Source: JAOUGY01 sp050329955 (GTDB lineage: Bacteria > Actinomycetota > Acidimicrobiia > Spongiisociales > ZC4RG35). From it: a DNA stretch of 18,962 bases. Numbering within the stretch: position 1 is the first letter of the stretch; each line of letters opens with the position of its first letter. The notes below the pieces were generated by a model. It was given only the letters and a program-made list of their open reading frames with translations, was not told where the DNA came from and ran no database searches. Location of the stretch: positions 1-18,962 of the forward strand of contig JBHJOH010000110.1 of NCBI GenBank assembly GCA_050329955.1, read 5' to 3'. A program made the position numbers and the translations under genes. This document shows positions 13,626-18,962 of the stretch, in pieces.

Positions 13626-14222
13626 ATGCCCACTTGGCTGGCGCTGGTCGGCGCATACTTCATCGGAAGCCTCGATTTCGCCGTTGTGGTGGCCCGTGCC
13701 CACGGCGTCGACATCCGCACCGTGGGCAGCGGGAATCCCGGTGCATCGAACGTCCTGCGCACCCTGGGGAAGGGTCCCGCCGCCATGGTGTTCCTGGGTG
13801 ACGCCCTCAAAGGAGTGATCGCCGCTGCCATCGGATGGATGGCGGTGGGAGCCGGCGACCCGGCCACCCAGCCGATCGCGTTCGCGGCAGGCTTCATGGC
13901 GGTGATGGGGCACTGCTTCCCGGTGTTCCACAAGTTCAAGGGTGGCAAGGGGGTCGCCACCGGAGCAGGGGTCCTGCTGTTCACGCTGCCGTTGGTCGGT
14001 TTCGCTCTGGCGCTGGTGTGGGCGATCGTCGCCAAGGTGTTCAAGGTGGCGTCGGTGGCATCCCTCACCGTGGTGGTGCTGGCGGTCCCGCTCGGGTTCT
14101 GGCAGGGAACGAGGGGGGTTGCACTGGGCTGGCTCGCTGCGATGCTGGCGTTGATCGTGATCCGTCACGCCCCCAACATCAAACGAATGATCAGCGGATC
14201 GGAACAGAGGGTACCGACATGA
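13626..14222 (+). CDS. plsY: Glycerol-3-phosphate acyltransferase PlsY
   Basis: A 198-residue integral membrane enzyme that transfers the acyl group of acyl-phosphate to glycerol-3-phosphate, the first step of phospholipid synthesis. All three conserved loops are present: GSGNPGASNVLRT (residues about 35-47), the GHCFPVFHKFKGGKGVATG block (about 95-113), and RHAPNIKRMISGSE at the C-terminus. About five membrane helices surround them, and the length is normal. ATG 13626 gives the usual short hydrophobic N-terminus with YFIGSLDFA. The TGA stop overlaps the ATG of galU (ATGA), making it the first gene of a coupled four-gene run. Confidence 0.95.
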   Translation: MPTWLALVGAYFIGSLDFAVVVARAHGVDIRTVGSGNPGASNVLRTLGKGPAAMVFLGDALKGVIAAAIGWMAVGAGDPATQPIAFAAGFMAVMGHCFPVFHKFKGGKGVATGAGVLLFTLPLVGFALALVWAIVAKVFKVASVASLTVVVLAVPLGFWQGTRGVALGWLAAMLALIVIRHAPNIKRMISGSEQRVPT

Positions 14223-15040
14223 GCGAACGAATCGAAGTGGCCGTCATCCCGGCAGCCGGTCGTGGCACCCGGATGCGTCCGGCCACCCGGGTGGTGCCCA
14301 AGGCGCTGATCACGGTGGTGGATCGCCCGGCCATCCAGTACGCGGTCGAGGAGGCGGCCCGCGCCGGCGCCACCGAGGCGGTGCTGGTGGTCGACCTCGA
14401 TGTCGGCCATCTCATCCAGCAGCACTTCCTGGTCGACGAGCGGCTTCCCGGCATCGAGCACGTTCGGATTCGCCCCGTGGTTCAGGAGGAGGCGCTCGGC
14501 CTCGGCCATGCCGTCTACGAGGCCCGTGAGATGGTGCGCGACCGTCCGTTCTTCTGTCTGCTGGCCGACAACATCGTCCGGCCCGGCCACGACGTGCTGC
14601 CGGGCCTCGTCGCCCAGTCAGACGGGGGCAAGACCTCGGTGATGTGTCTCCGTCGCCTGAGCGAGGAGTTCCTGTCGCGCTACGGCGTGGTCATCCCGGC
14701 CGACGGCGAGGACTCGGATCCTCTGGAGCTGCGCGGAGCCATCGAGAAGCCGGGCATTGAACGCGCCCCGTCCCGCTTGGGGCTGATCGGCCGGTACCTG
14801 TTCACCCCGGAGGTGTTCGACATCCTCGGAAAGCTCGAGCCGGGACACGGTGGCGAGATCCAGCTGACCGACGCCATCGACGAGCTGGGCCGGCGTGAGC
14901 GTCTGCGCGGCTCGATCGCCGACGCCGACCTGCTCGACGTGGGCAACCCCCTCGGGCTGTTGGAGGCGTCGGTCGAACTGGGCCTCTCCCGCTACGGCTA
15001 CGCCTTCGAGTCCCAATTGCGCGACATCCTCGGATCGTGA
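14219..15040 (+). CDS. galU: UTP-glucose-1-phosphate uridylyltransferase
   Basis: A 273-residue nucleotidyltransferase making UDP-glucose from UTP and glucose-1-phosphate. The N-terminus VAVIPAAGRGTRMRPATRVV followed by PKALITVVDRPAIQYAVEEA is the GalU signature. VQEEALGLGHAVYEA and the IEKPG segment are also diagnostic, as is GGEIQLTDAI near the C-terminus. The usual D-D of the LLGDD metal site reads LLADN here, a mild variant. ATG 14219 overlaps plsY by 4 nt and the stop overlaps the moeA GTG by 4 nt. galU directly before a moeA homologue is typical of Actinobacteria, for example galU-moeA1 of Mycobacterium tuberculosis. Confidence 0.93.
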   Translation: MSERIEVAVIPAAGRGTRMRPATRVVPKALITVVDRPAIQYAVEEAARAGATEAVLVVDLDVGHLIQQHFLVDERLPGIEHVRIRPVVQEEALGLGHAVYEAREMVRDRPFFCLLADNIVRPGHDVLPGLVAQSDGGKTSVMCLRRLSEEFLSRYGVVIPADGEDSDPLELRGAIEKPGIERAPSRLGLIGRYLFTPEVFDILGKLEPGHGGEIQLTDAIDELGRRERLRGSIADADLLDVGNPLGLLEASVELGLSRYGYAFESQLRDILGS

Positions 15041-16263
15041 GACCTCTTCCCGACGCCCAGCGGAGCGTGTTGGCCGCCATCCCGACCCTCCCCGCAACCC
15101 GGGTCCCGGTGTGGAGGGCGTCGGGGTTGGTGCTGGCCGAGGACGTGGTGGCGTCCCAGAACGTCCCACCGTTCGCCAACTCGGCGATGGACGGCTTTGC
15201 AGTCAGGCACGCCGACATCGGTTTCACCCCGGTGACGCTGCGGGTGAGCGAGGACGTCGCCGCCGGCCATGTGGCCGCCGGTTCGGTGGCTCCGGGCACG
15301 GCGATTCGGATCATGACCGGGGCGCCGATCCCGGATGGGGCCGACACTGTGGTGCGGGTGGAGGACACCGAGTCTGCCGGTGACAGCGTCCGGATCCGGG
15401 TGGCACCCCCGGCGGGAGCCTCGGTGCGGGTGGCCGGCGGAGATGTCACCGCCGGTACAACCGTCTTCCCCGCCGGTACCCGTCTCACGCCCGCCCACCT
15501 CGGAGTGCTGGCCGCCATCGGTGCGGCCACGCCGGTGGTGCATCGTCGGCCGAGGGTTGCGATCCTGTCCACGGGCGACGAGGTCCAGCCCCCGGAGACG
15601 GTGACGCTTCAGCCGGGCTGGATTCGCGACGCCAACCGCCCCCTGCTGACCGGTCTCCTCTCCGAGCTGGGTGTCGACGTTCATGACTACGGCATCATTC
15701 CCGACGACGCCGCTCGGCTGCGGGCCACCCTGCAGCGTGCCGCCGAGGAGTGTGACGTGGTCATGACATCCGGTGGGGTGTCGATGGGTGACTACGACCT
15801 GGTCAAGGCTGTCCTGACCGAGCTCGGAGGAGTGGAGTTGTGGAAGGTGGCAATGCAGCCCGCCAAGCCGTTCGCCTTCGGTGCGATCGGGTCGACACCC
15901 TTGTTCGGTCTCCCCGGTAACCCGGTTTCGGTGATGGTGGCCTTCGAGCAGTTCGCTCGGCCCGCCCTGCTCAAGATGATGGGGAGCCATTTCCTGTTCC
16001 GACCGCGACTGCCCGGGAGCATGACCCATCGGGTGCAGACCGATCCGGAGAAGACCGTGTTTCTGCGGGTGATGGTCGAACTGCCGGGATTCGCCGCCAC
16101 CAGTGCCGGCGAGCAGTCCTCCAACGTGTTGTCGGCCGCGGCCAATGCCGACGCCTTCGCCGTCGTCCCGACCGGGGTCGGCGCGGTGGAGGAAGGCGGT
16201 GCGGTGTCGCTCGAGATGTTCGGCTGGCCCGAGTCCCGGACCATCGACGAGGTGCTCGGGTGA
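15037..16263 (+). CDS. moeA: MoeA/gephyrin-like protein (molybdopterin molybdotransferase or division factor Glp)
   Basis: A 408-residue, full-length MoeA. Visible motifs are VPPFANSAMDGFAVR (domain with the essential Asp), MTGAPIPDGADTVV, ILSTGDEV, the MPT-binding TSGGVSMGDYDLV, and VAMQPAKPFAFG...LFGLPGNPVS. The usual PGKP reads PAKP here and FDNS reads FANS. MoeA inserts molybdate into molybdopterin. However, the moeA copy lying next to galU and a SepX/GlpR membrane protein in Actinobacteria is the one described as Glp, a gephyrin-like protein that binds FtsZ. The same neighbourhood exists here, so a division role is possible besides, or instead of, cofactor synthesis. The GTG start lies in a GTGA overlap with galU. 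Confidence 0.92.
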   Translation: MRPLPDAQRSVLAAIPTLPATRVPVWRASGLVLAEDVVASQNVPPFANSAMDGFAVRHADIGFTPVTLRVSEDVAAGHVAAGSVAPGTAIRIMTGAPIPDGADTVVRVEDTESAGDSVRIRVAPPAGASVRVAGGDVTAGTTVFPAGTRLTPAHLGVLAAIGAATPVVHRRPRVAILSTGDEVQPPETVTLQPGWIRDANRPLLTGLLSELGVDVHDYGIIPDDAARLRATLQRAAEECDVVMTSGGVSMGDYDLVKAVLTELGGVELWKVAMQPAKPFAFGAIGSTPLFGLPGNPVSVMVAFEQFARPALLKMMGSHFLFRPRLPGSMTHRVQTDPEKTVFLRVMVELPGFAATSAGEQSSNVLSAAANADAFAVVPTGVGAVEEGGAVSLEMFGWPESRTIDEVLG

Positions 16264-16736
16264 GCGACTTTCCCCACCTCACCGGGGCGGGAGAGGTTCA
16301 CATGGTCGACGTGGGCGGGAAGCAGGAAACGGAGCGATCGGCCACCGCCGAGGCGGTGGTGGCGATGTCCGCCCAGGTTGCCGCCCGCCTGTTCACCGGT
16401 GACCTGCCGAAGGGCGACGCCCTCGCCTCGGTTCGTCTCGCCGGCATCATGGGGGCCAAACGCACCCCCGATCTGGTGCCGTTGTGCCACCCCATCGCCC
16501 TCACCGGCGTGACCGTTGACGTTGAGCCGCACGCGGCGGGAGCCCGCATCACCGCCACCACCAGCACCGTCGGTCGCACCGGGGTCGAAATGGAGGCGAT
16601 GACGGCGGTGGCCGCCGCCTCCCTCGCCCTGTACGACATGGTGAAAGGACTCGACCGCTCCGTGGCCGTCGAATCCCTCCGCCTGCTCGAGAAGCGGGGC
16701 GGGCGGTCCGGTCACTGGGTCCGCCAGGGTTCGTGA
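16260..16736 (+). CDS. moaC: Cyclic pyranopterin monophosphate synthase MoaC
   Basis: A 158-residue MoaC of normal length. It converts the MoaA product to cyclic pyranopterin monophosphate in molybdenum cofactor synthesis. Conserved catalytic residues are in place: K51 (GDLPKGD), H77 in KRTPDLVPLCHP, E110-M-E112 in GVEMEAMTAV, and D126 with K129 in YDMVKGLD. The N-terminal LTGAGEVHMVDVGGK is standard. The GTG start overlaps the moeA stop (GTGA). No moaA or moaE is present in the window, so it sits apart from the rest of the cofactor pathway. Confidence 0.95.
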   Translation: MSDFPHLTGAGEVHMVDVGGKQETERSATAEAVVAMSAQVAARLFTGDLPKGDALASVRLAGIMGAKRTPDLVPLCHPIALTGVTVDVEPHAAGARITATTSTVGRTGVEMEAMTAVAAASLALYDMVKGLDRSVAVESLRLLEKRGGRSGHWVRQGS

Positions 16737-16782
16737 CATCCCCGACGAACCAGTCGTCGAGACCCTCCGCCTTGCGCAAAGA

Positions 16783-16812
16783 TTGCCTCTGGATGTCCAC
16801 ATGGGGTACGCT
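16783..16812 (+). promoter_or_regulatory. Promoter candidate for the sepX-translin pair
   Basis: TTGCCT (16783-16788) and TACGCT (16807-16812) are spaced by 18 nt, a good match to a housekeeping promoter. Transcription would begin near 16819, giving a 5' UTR of about 155 nt. The box lies 46 nt after the moaC stop, so sepX may be transcribed independently of the galU-moeA-moaC run. Confidence 0.5.
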
Positions 16813-16816
16813 TTTG

Positions 16817-16846
16817 CTGTTCGGTGAAGCACTGGTCACCGAACAG
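16817..16846. promoter_or_regulatory. Perfect 11-bp inverted repeat at the predicted transcription start
   Basis: CTGTTCGGTGA (16817-16827) and TCACCGAACAG (16836-16846) are exact inverted copies with an 8-nt spacer. The repeat begins 4 nt after the -10 box, so it covers the likely start of transcription. It could be an operator or a hairpin at the 5' end of the mRNA. The inner GGTGA-N8-TCACC resembles a BldD-type site (AGTGA-N-TCACC). No T run follows, so it is a poor terminator for moaC. Confidence 0.65.
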
Positions 16847-16974
16847 AGAGTGCTTTCGGCGACACGAAGCCGGAGTAGCCGGTACCGTGGTCCCGTCCGG
16901 GAGCAGGTCCGAGTGCGAAAGACATTTCGTGAAGACAGAGCAACACAACCGGATCGAGGCGGAGTGCAAGAGCG

Positions 16975-17421
16975 ATGGCTGACGCGCCACTTCTGATCGC
17001 AGCCCTGGTGATTTTCACCATTTGGGGCATCTACCTGTTCCCATCGTTGTTCGGCAGACGCCGCAACGCCCCGCTCAACTCCACCGAGGAGTTCGACCGG
17101 TGGACCCACGTCATGGCCGAGGTCCAGGGACGCAGCTACAGCTCGCGCGGAGTGTCGACCCGCGACAACATCCGGGCACGTCGACGGCGGTCGCTCACCG
17201 TGCTCATCGGAATGGCCGTGGTCATGCTGGTCGTCGCCTTCGTCACCAGGTCGGTGTGGTGGCTGGTCGCCCACCTGGCGGTCGACGCCCTCATCGCAGC
17301 CTATGTGGGACTGTTGCTGCAGATGAAGCAGCAGAAAGCGGCCCGTGTCGCCGAACACCACATCCTCGTGCGGCCGAACGATGCCGACGAGCCCCCCGTA
17401 CGTATCGTCGCCGGATCCTGA
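16975..17421 (+). CDS. sepX: SepX/GlpR-like cell-division membrane protein
   Basis: A 148-residue protein with the SepX/GlpR layout: an N-terminal helix (about 5-26) ending in WGIYLFPSLFGRRR, matching the W..YL.P...RR pattern of this family; a cytoplasmic linker with an EEFDRWTHVMAEVQGRS motif; a basic RARRRR cluster (67-72); then two close helices (about 74-91 and 94-115) and a short tail. The linker is much shorter than I recall in Streptomyces. SepX acts in divisome placement, and its corynebacterial relative GlpR is the receptor for gephyrin-like Glp; a MoeA homologue lies two genes upstream. GGAG at 16961-16964 is the likely ribosome-binding site. Assigned from architecture and synteny. 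Confidence 0.7.
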   Translation: MADAPLLIAALVIFTIWGIYLFPSLFGRRRNAPLNSTEEFDRWTHVMAEVQGRSYSSRGVSTRDNIRARRRRSLTVLIGMAVVMLVVAFVTRSVWWLVAHLAVDALIAAYVGLLLQMKQQKAARVAEHHILVRPNDADEPPVRIVAGS

Positions 17422-17424
17422 TCC

Positions 17425-18051
17425 TTGGACCTCACCGACCTGTCGGCCGTGGCAGCCGCAGTGCGGCCACAGCTCGACGGCCGTTTCACCGCTCGCGAAC
17501 GCGGCCTCGCCAATTCGCGTCGGGTGATCCGGGCCTCGGCCAACGCCATCCGCAACCTCCACCGTGGGCAGGTGGAGGAAGCCGAAGCCCTGATGGCCGA
17601 AGCCGAGACACTGCTCGCCGACACCGTCTCCGCCATGGCCGACCACCCGAGCGTGTTTCATGCCGGCTTCGTGTGGGACGCCGCCAAGGAGTACGCCGAA
17701 GCCCGCATCACCGCCGCCATCTTCACCGGGGCAGCTCTTCCCCTCCCCGCCGACCTGGGTCTCGACCCGGTGCCGTATCTCCACGGTCTCGGCGAAGCAG
17801 TCGGCGAGTGCCGCCGCCGCCTCCTCGACACCCTCCGGGCCGGCGACCTCGACCAAGCGGAACATCTGCTCACCGTGATGGACGCCATCGTCGACATGCT
17901 CGCCGACCTCGACTACCCCGACGGCATGACCTCGAGCCTGCGTCGCACCACCGACGTCTCCCGATCACTGGTCGAACGTTCCCGATCCGACCTGACCGCC
18001 ACCGCCGTCCAGGAACGACTCCGCCGGGATCTGGAACGACGACCGCTCTGA
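17425..18051 (+). CDS. Translin-family RNA/DNA-binding protein, possible RNase
   Basis: A 208-residue all-helical protein that reads as translin: ARERGLANSRRVIRASANAI, then a heptad-rich helix (EEAEALMAEAETLLAD), AAKEYAEARITAAIFTGAAL with LPLPADLGLDPVPYLHGLGE, and LDYPDGMTSSLRRTTDVSRS followed by LVERSRSDLT. E89 and E92 (EYAE) with D177 match the acidic residues that give Trax and archaeal translins RNase activity; this is by analogy. Translins form octamers around short RNA or single-stranded DNA and are best known in eukaryotes and archaea. The TTG start is 3 nt past the sepX stop, so the two are co-transcribed. Family call fairly firm; role unknown. Confidence 0.8.
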   Translation: MDLTDLSAVAAAVRPQLDGRFTARERGLANSRRVIRASANAIRNLHRGQVEEAEALMAEAETLLADTVSAMADHPSVFHAGFVWDAAKEYAEARITAAIFTGAALPLPADLGLDPVPYLHGLGEAVGECRRRLLDTLRAGDLDQAEHLLTVMDAIVDMLADLDYPDGMTSSLRRTTDVSRSLVERSRSDLTATAVQERLRRDLERRPL

Positions 18052-18073
18052 CCCCGCCCACCGATCATCCACT

Positions 18074-18079
18074 ATCATC
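18074..18079 (+). promoter_or_regulatory. -10 box candidate for tRNA-Ala
   Basis: TATCAT lies 16 nt before the tRNA 5' end, a suitable place for a -10 element with a short leader. No convincing -35 partner is seen. Confidence 0.35.
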
Positions 18080-18094
18080 ACGGTTCCCCTCATT

Positions 18095-18171
18095 GGGGGT
18101 GTAGCTCAGCCCGGCAGAGCGCTTCCCTCGCACGGAAGAAGCCAGGGGTTCAAATCCCCTCACCTCCACCA
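18095..18171 (+). tRNA. tRNA-Ala (anticodon CGC)
   Basis: The cloverleaf folds completely. The acceptor stem is GGGGGTG with CACCTCC, including the G3-U70 wobble that identifies alanine tRNA. The D stem is GCTC/GAGC, the anticodon stem CTTCC/GGAAG around loop CTCGCAC (anticodon CGC at 18129-18131, reading GCG codons), and the T stem AGGGG/CCCCT with loop TTCAAAT. The discriminator is A and CCA is encoded at 18169-18171. Its 3' end is the likely integration site of the element whose recombinase gene follows. Confidence 0.95.
18144..18171. other. Probable attachment site (tRNA-Ala 3' end)
   Basis: Tyrosine recombinases commonly integrate into the T arm and 3' end of tRNA genes, leaving a full tRNA at one end and a short direct repeat of this segment at the other. 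The recombinase gene lies 36 nt away and points toward the tRNA, the usual geometry. The matching repeat would lie outside the window, so the exact core cannot be set. Confidence 0.5.
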
Positions 18172-18172
18172 T

Positions 18173-18202
18173 CCGAAACCCCTTGCACGGCAAGGGTTTC
18201 GG
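18173..18202. terminator. Strong hairpin between tRNA-Ala and the recombinase gene
   Basis: CCGAAACCCCTTGC (18173-18186) pairs with GCAAGGGTTTCGG (18190-18202) across a 3-nt ACG loop, with one bulged C. It sits 2 nt after the tRNA CCA end and 6 nt past the stop of the converging recombinase gene. It can end transcription in both directions, although neither side has a strong T run. It might also be a recombinase arm site. Confidence 0.6.
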
Positions 18203-18207
18203 TCCAT

Positions 18208-18962
18208 CTAGCTGGTCGAAGGGTGCGCGAGAGATTCGGTTGGTGTCCGTCTGGTGTCCGTCAGGCTCCGCTGGTAGACGCGTTCGAGCCGGTCGGCCGC
18301 CTGCCGGTCTCGGCCTTCGAAGAGGTGTCCGTACGTGTCGTATGTCGTGCGGATGGAGGCGTGGCCGAGGCGCTTGGAGATGACATAGGGGTCTTCTCCC
18401 GAGGCGATGAGCAGGGCCACGTGGGTGTGTCGAAGGTGATGCGGACGCATCGGCCGTCCTACGCTGGCGTCTACGGCGGGGTACCAGAACCGCCGTCGCC
18501 AGGTATCCACGCGGATTGATCCGCCGTTGGGAGCCGTGAACACGCGGCCGTCCCCGCCGGGGTAGGCCTCGAGATGCTGAGCCAGGCTTTCGGCAAGAAA
18601 GCCCGGGAAGCTGACCGTTCGCCGGGCGGCGCGTGTCTTCAGGGGTTCCTCGACGCGAAGCTGACGACGTTCGAGGTCCACCAGACTCACTCGCAGTGCG
18701 GTCAGTTCGCCCGGTCGCAGCCCCGTGTAGGCGCCCGTGAGCACGAACGTTCGCCATCGGGGCTGTATTGCTTCGGCGAGTGCATCGATCTCGGAAGGGT
18801 CAAGGAACCGTTTCTCGTCCTTGGCAAGGGTCGGAAGGCTGACCCGTCGGCACGGGGAGCGGGGAATCCGTCCGTCCTCTACAGCCGACTCGAGAACCAT
18901 CTGCAGCCGTTGACACCCGCTTCACCGTTGAAGCGGCGTACCCGGCGACGAGTTCGCCTATC
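18208..18962 (-). pseudogene. Tyrosine recombinase/integrase, 5' part cut by window and apparently frameshifted
   Basis: An intact frame of 230 codons (ATG at 18900 to TAG at 18208) carries the full catalytic domain: R62 in TGLRPGEL, K88, H154-x-x-R157 in HHLRH, H180 in LGH and nucleophile Y190 in DTYGHL. It starts within the core-binding domain, at MVLESAVEDGRIPRSP. Upstream in this frame a TGA lies at about 18922. A different frame from the window edge reads IGELVAGYAASTVKRVSTAA, which is the expected preceding part, so one base too many (or two too few) near 18901 separates the halves. It may be a decayed gene or a sequencing error. It faces tRNA-Ala, as expected for an integrated element. 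Confidence 0.75.
18241..18262. repeat. Perfect 11-bp tandem duplication in the recombinase 3' end
   Basis: TGGTGTCCGTC occurs twice in direct succession (18241-18251 and 18252-18262). It falls in the codons after the catalytic tyrosine. Because 11 is not a multiple of 3, gain or loss of one copy changes the reading frame of the last 15 or so residues. Confidence 0.75.

Noticed and set aside
16817..16846. LexA (SOS) box
   Set aside because: The half-sites read GTTCGG...CCGAAC with an 8-nt spacer, not the CGAAC-N4-GTTCG arrangement of Gram-positive LexA sites.
16733..16996. ORF of 87 codons between moaC and sepX
   Set aside because: It spans the promoter and the inverted repeat, overlaps the sepX start, and has no recognisable protein features.
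18065..18757. Minus-strand ORF whose end reads VEVRGFEPLASS...GLSYTP
   Set aside because: That phrase is the well-known false translation of the antisense strand of a tRNA gene; the rest is a shadow of the recombinase.
1..18962. CRISPR array
   Set aside because: No set of regularly spaced direct repeats was found; the repeats present are palindromes, heptamers and one 11-bp tandem.

Overview
The window is high-GC DNA with dense, mostly non-overlapping genes, frequent GTG and TTG starts, and GTGA or ATGA stop/start overlaps. Several families point to Actinobacteria: a DUF3152 metalloprotease, a TIGR04222-type membrane protein, a SepX/GlpR-like division protein beside galU and a MoeA homologue, and an AbiEi-DUF559 protein. 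An Acidimicrobiia-like lineage is my best guess, but no marker gene fixes it. All family names come from reading translated sequence against remembered families; no search was run.

Layout. 1-971: a HAAS-domain gene (cut by the window edge) and its PadR-type repressor on the minus strand, divergent from a VOC/glyoxalase-fold protein. 990-2260: an AbiEi-like/DUF559 gene bracketed by two nearly identical 49-nt palindromes in opposite orientation; a related 55-nt palindrome encodes the end of the protein. 2274-4543: an agmatinase-family ureohydrolase, a small two-helix membrane protein and a secreted lipoprotein. 4832-8027: a coupled set of class III aminotransferase, FAD-dependent amine oxidoreductase and GNAT acetyltransferase. 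8043-10101: a cupin and an acetolactate-synthase-like ThDP enzyme, divergent around a perfect 10-bp inverted repeat. With the ureohydrolase these genes suggest catabolism of a guanidino or polyamine-type compound, which is inference.

10203-13337: surface and housekeeping genes (TIGR04222-type membrane protein, SAF/CpaB-like protein, DUF3152 metalloprotease, metallophosphoesterase, FmdB-type zinc ribbon), then a spacer with heptamer repeats. 13626-16736: plsY-galU-moeA-moaC, each joined to the next by a 4-base stop/start overlap. 16737-18051: a promoter and a perfect 11-bp inverted repeat lead into a SepX/GlpR-like three-helix protein, followed 3 nt later by a translin-family protein. The galU-moeA-(moaC)-sepX order resembles the actinobacterial neighbourhood of the gephyrin-like division factor Glp and its membrane receptor, so this block may serve envelope synthesis and cell division as much as molybdenum cofactor.

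18095-18962: tRNA-Ala(CGC) with encoded CCA, a strong hairpin, then a tyrosine recombinase gene pointing toward the tRNA. This looks like the left end of an element integrated at the tRNA 3' end. The recombinase appears frameshifted near its core-binding domain and runs off the window.
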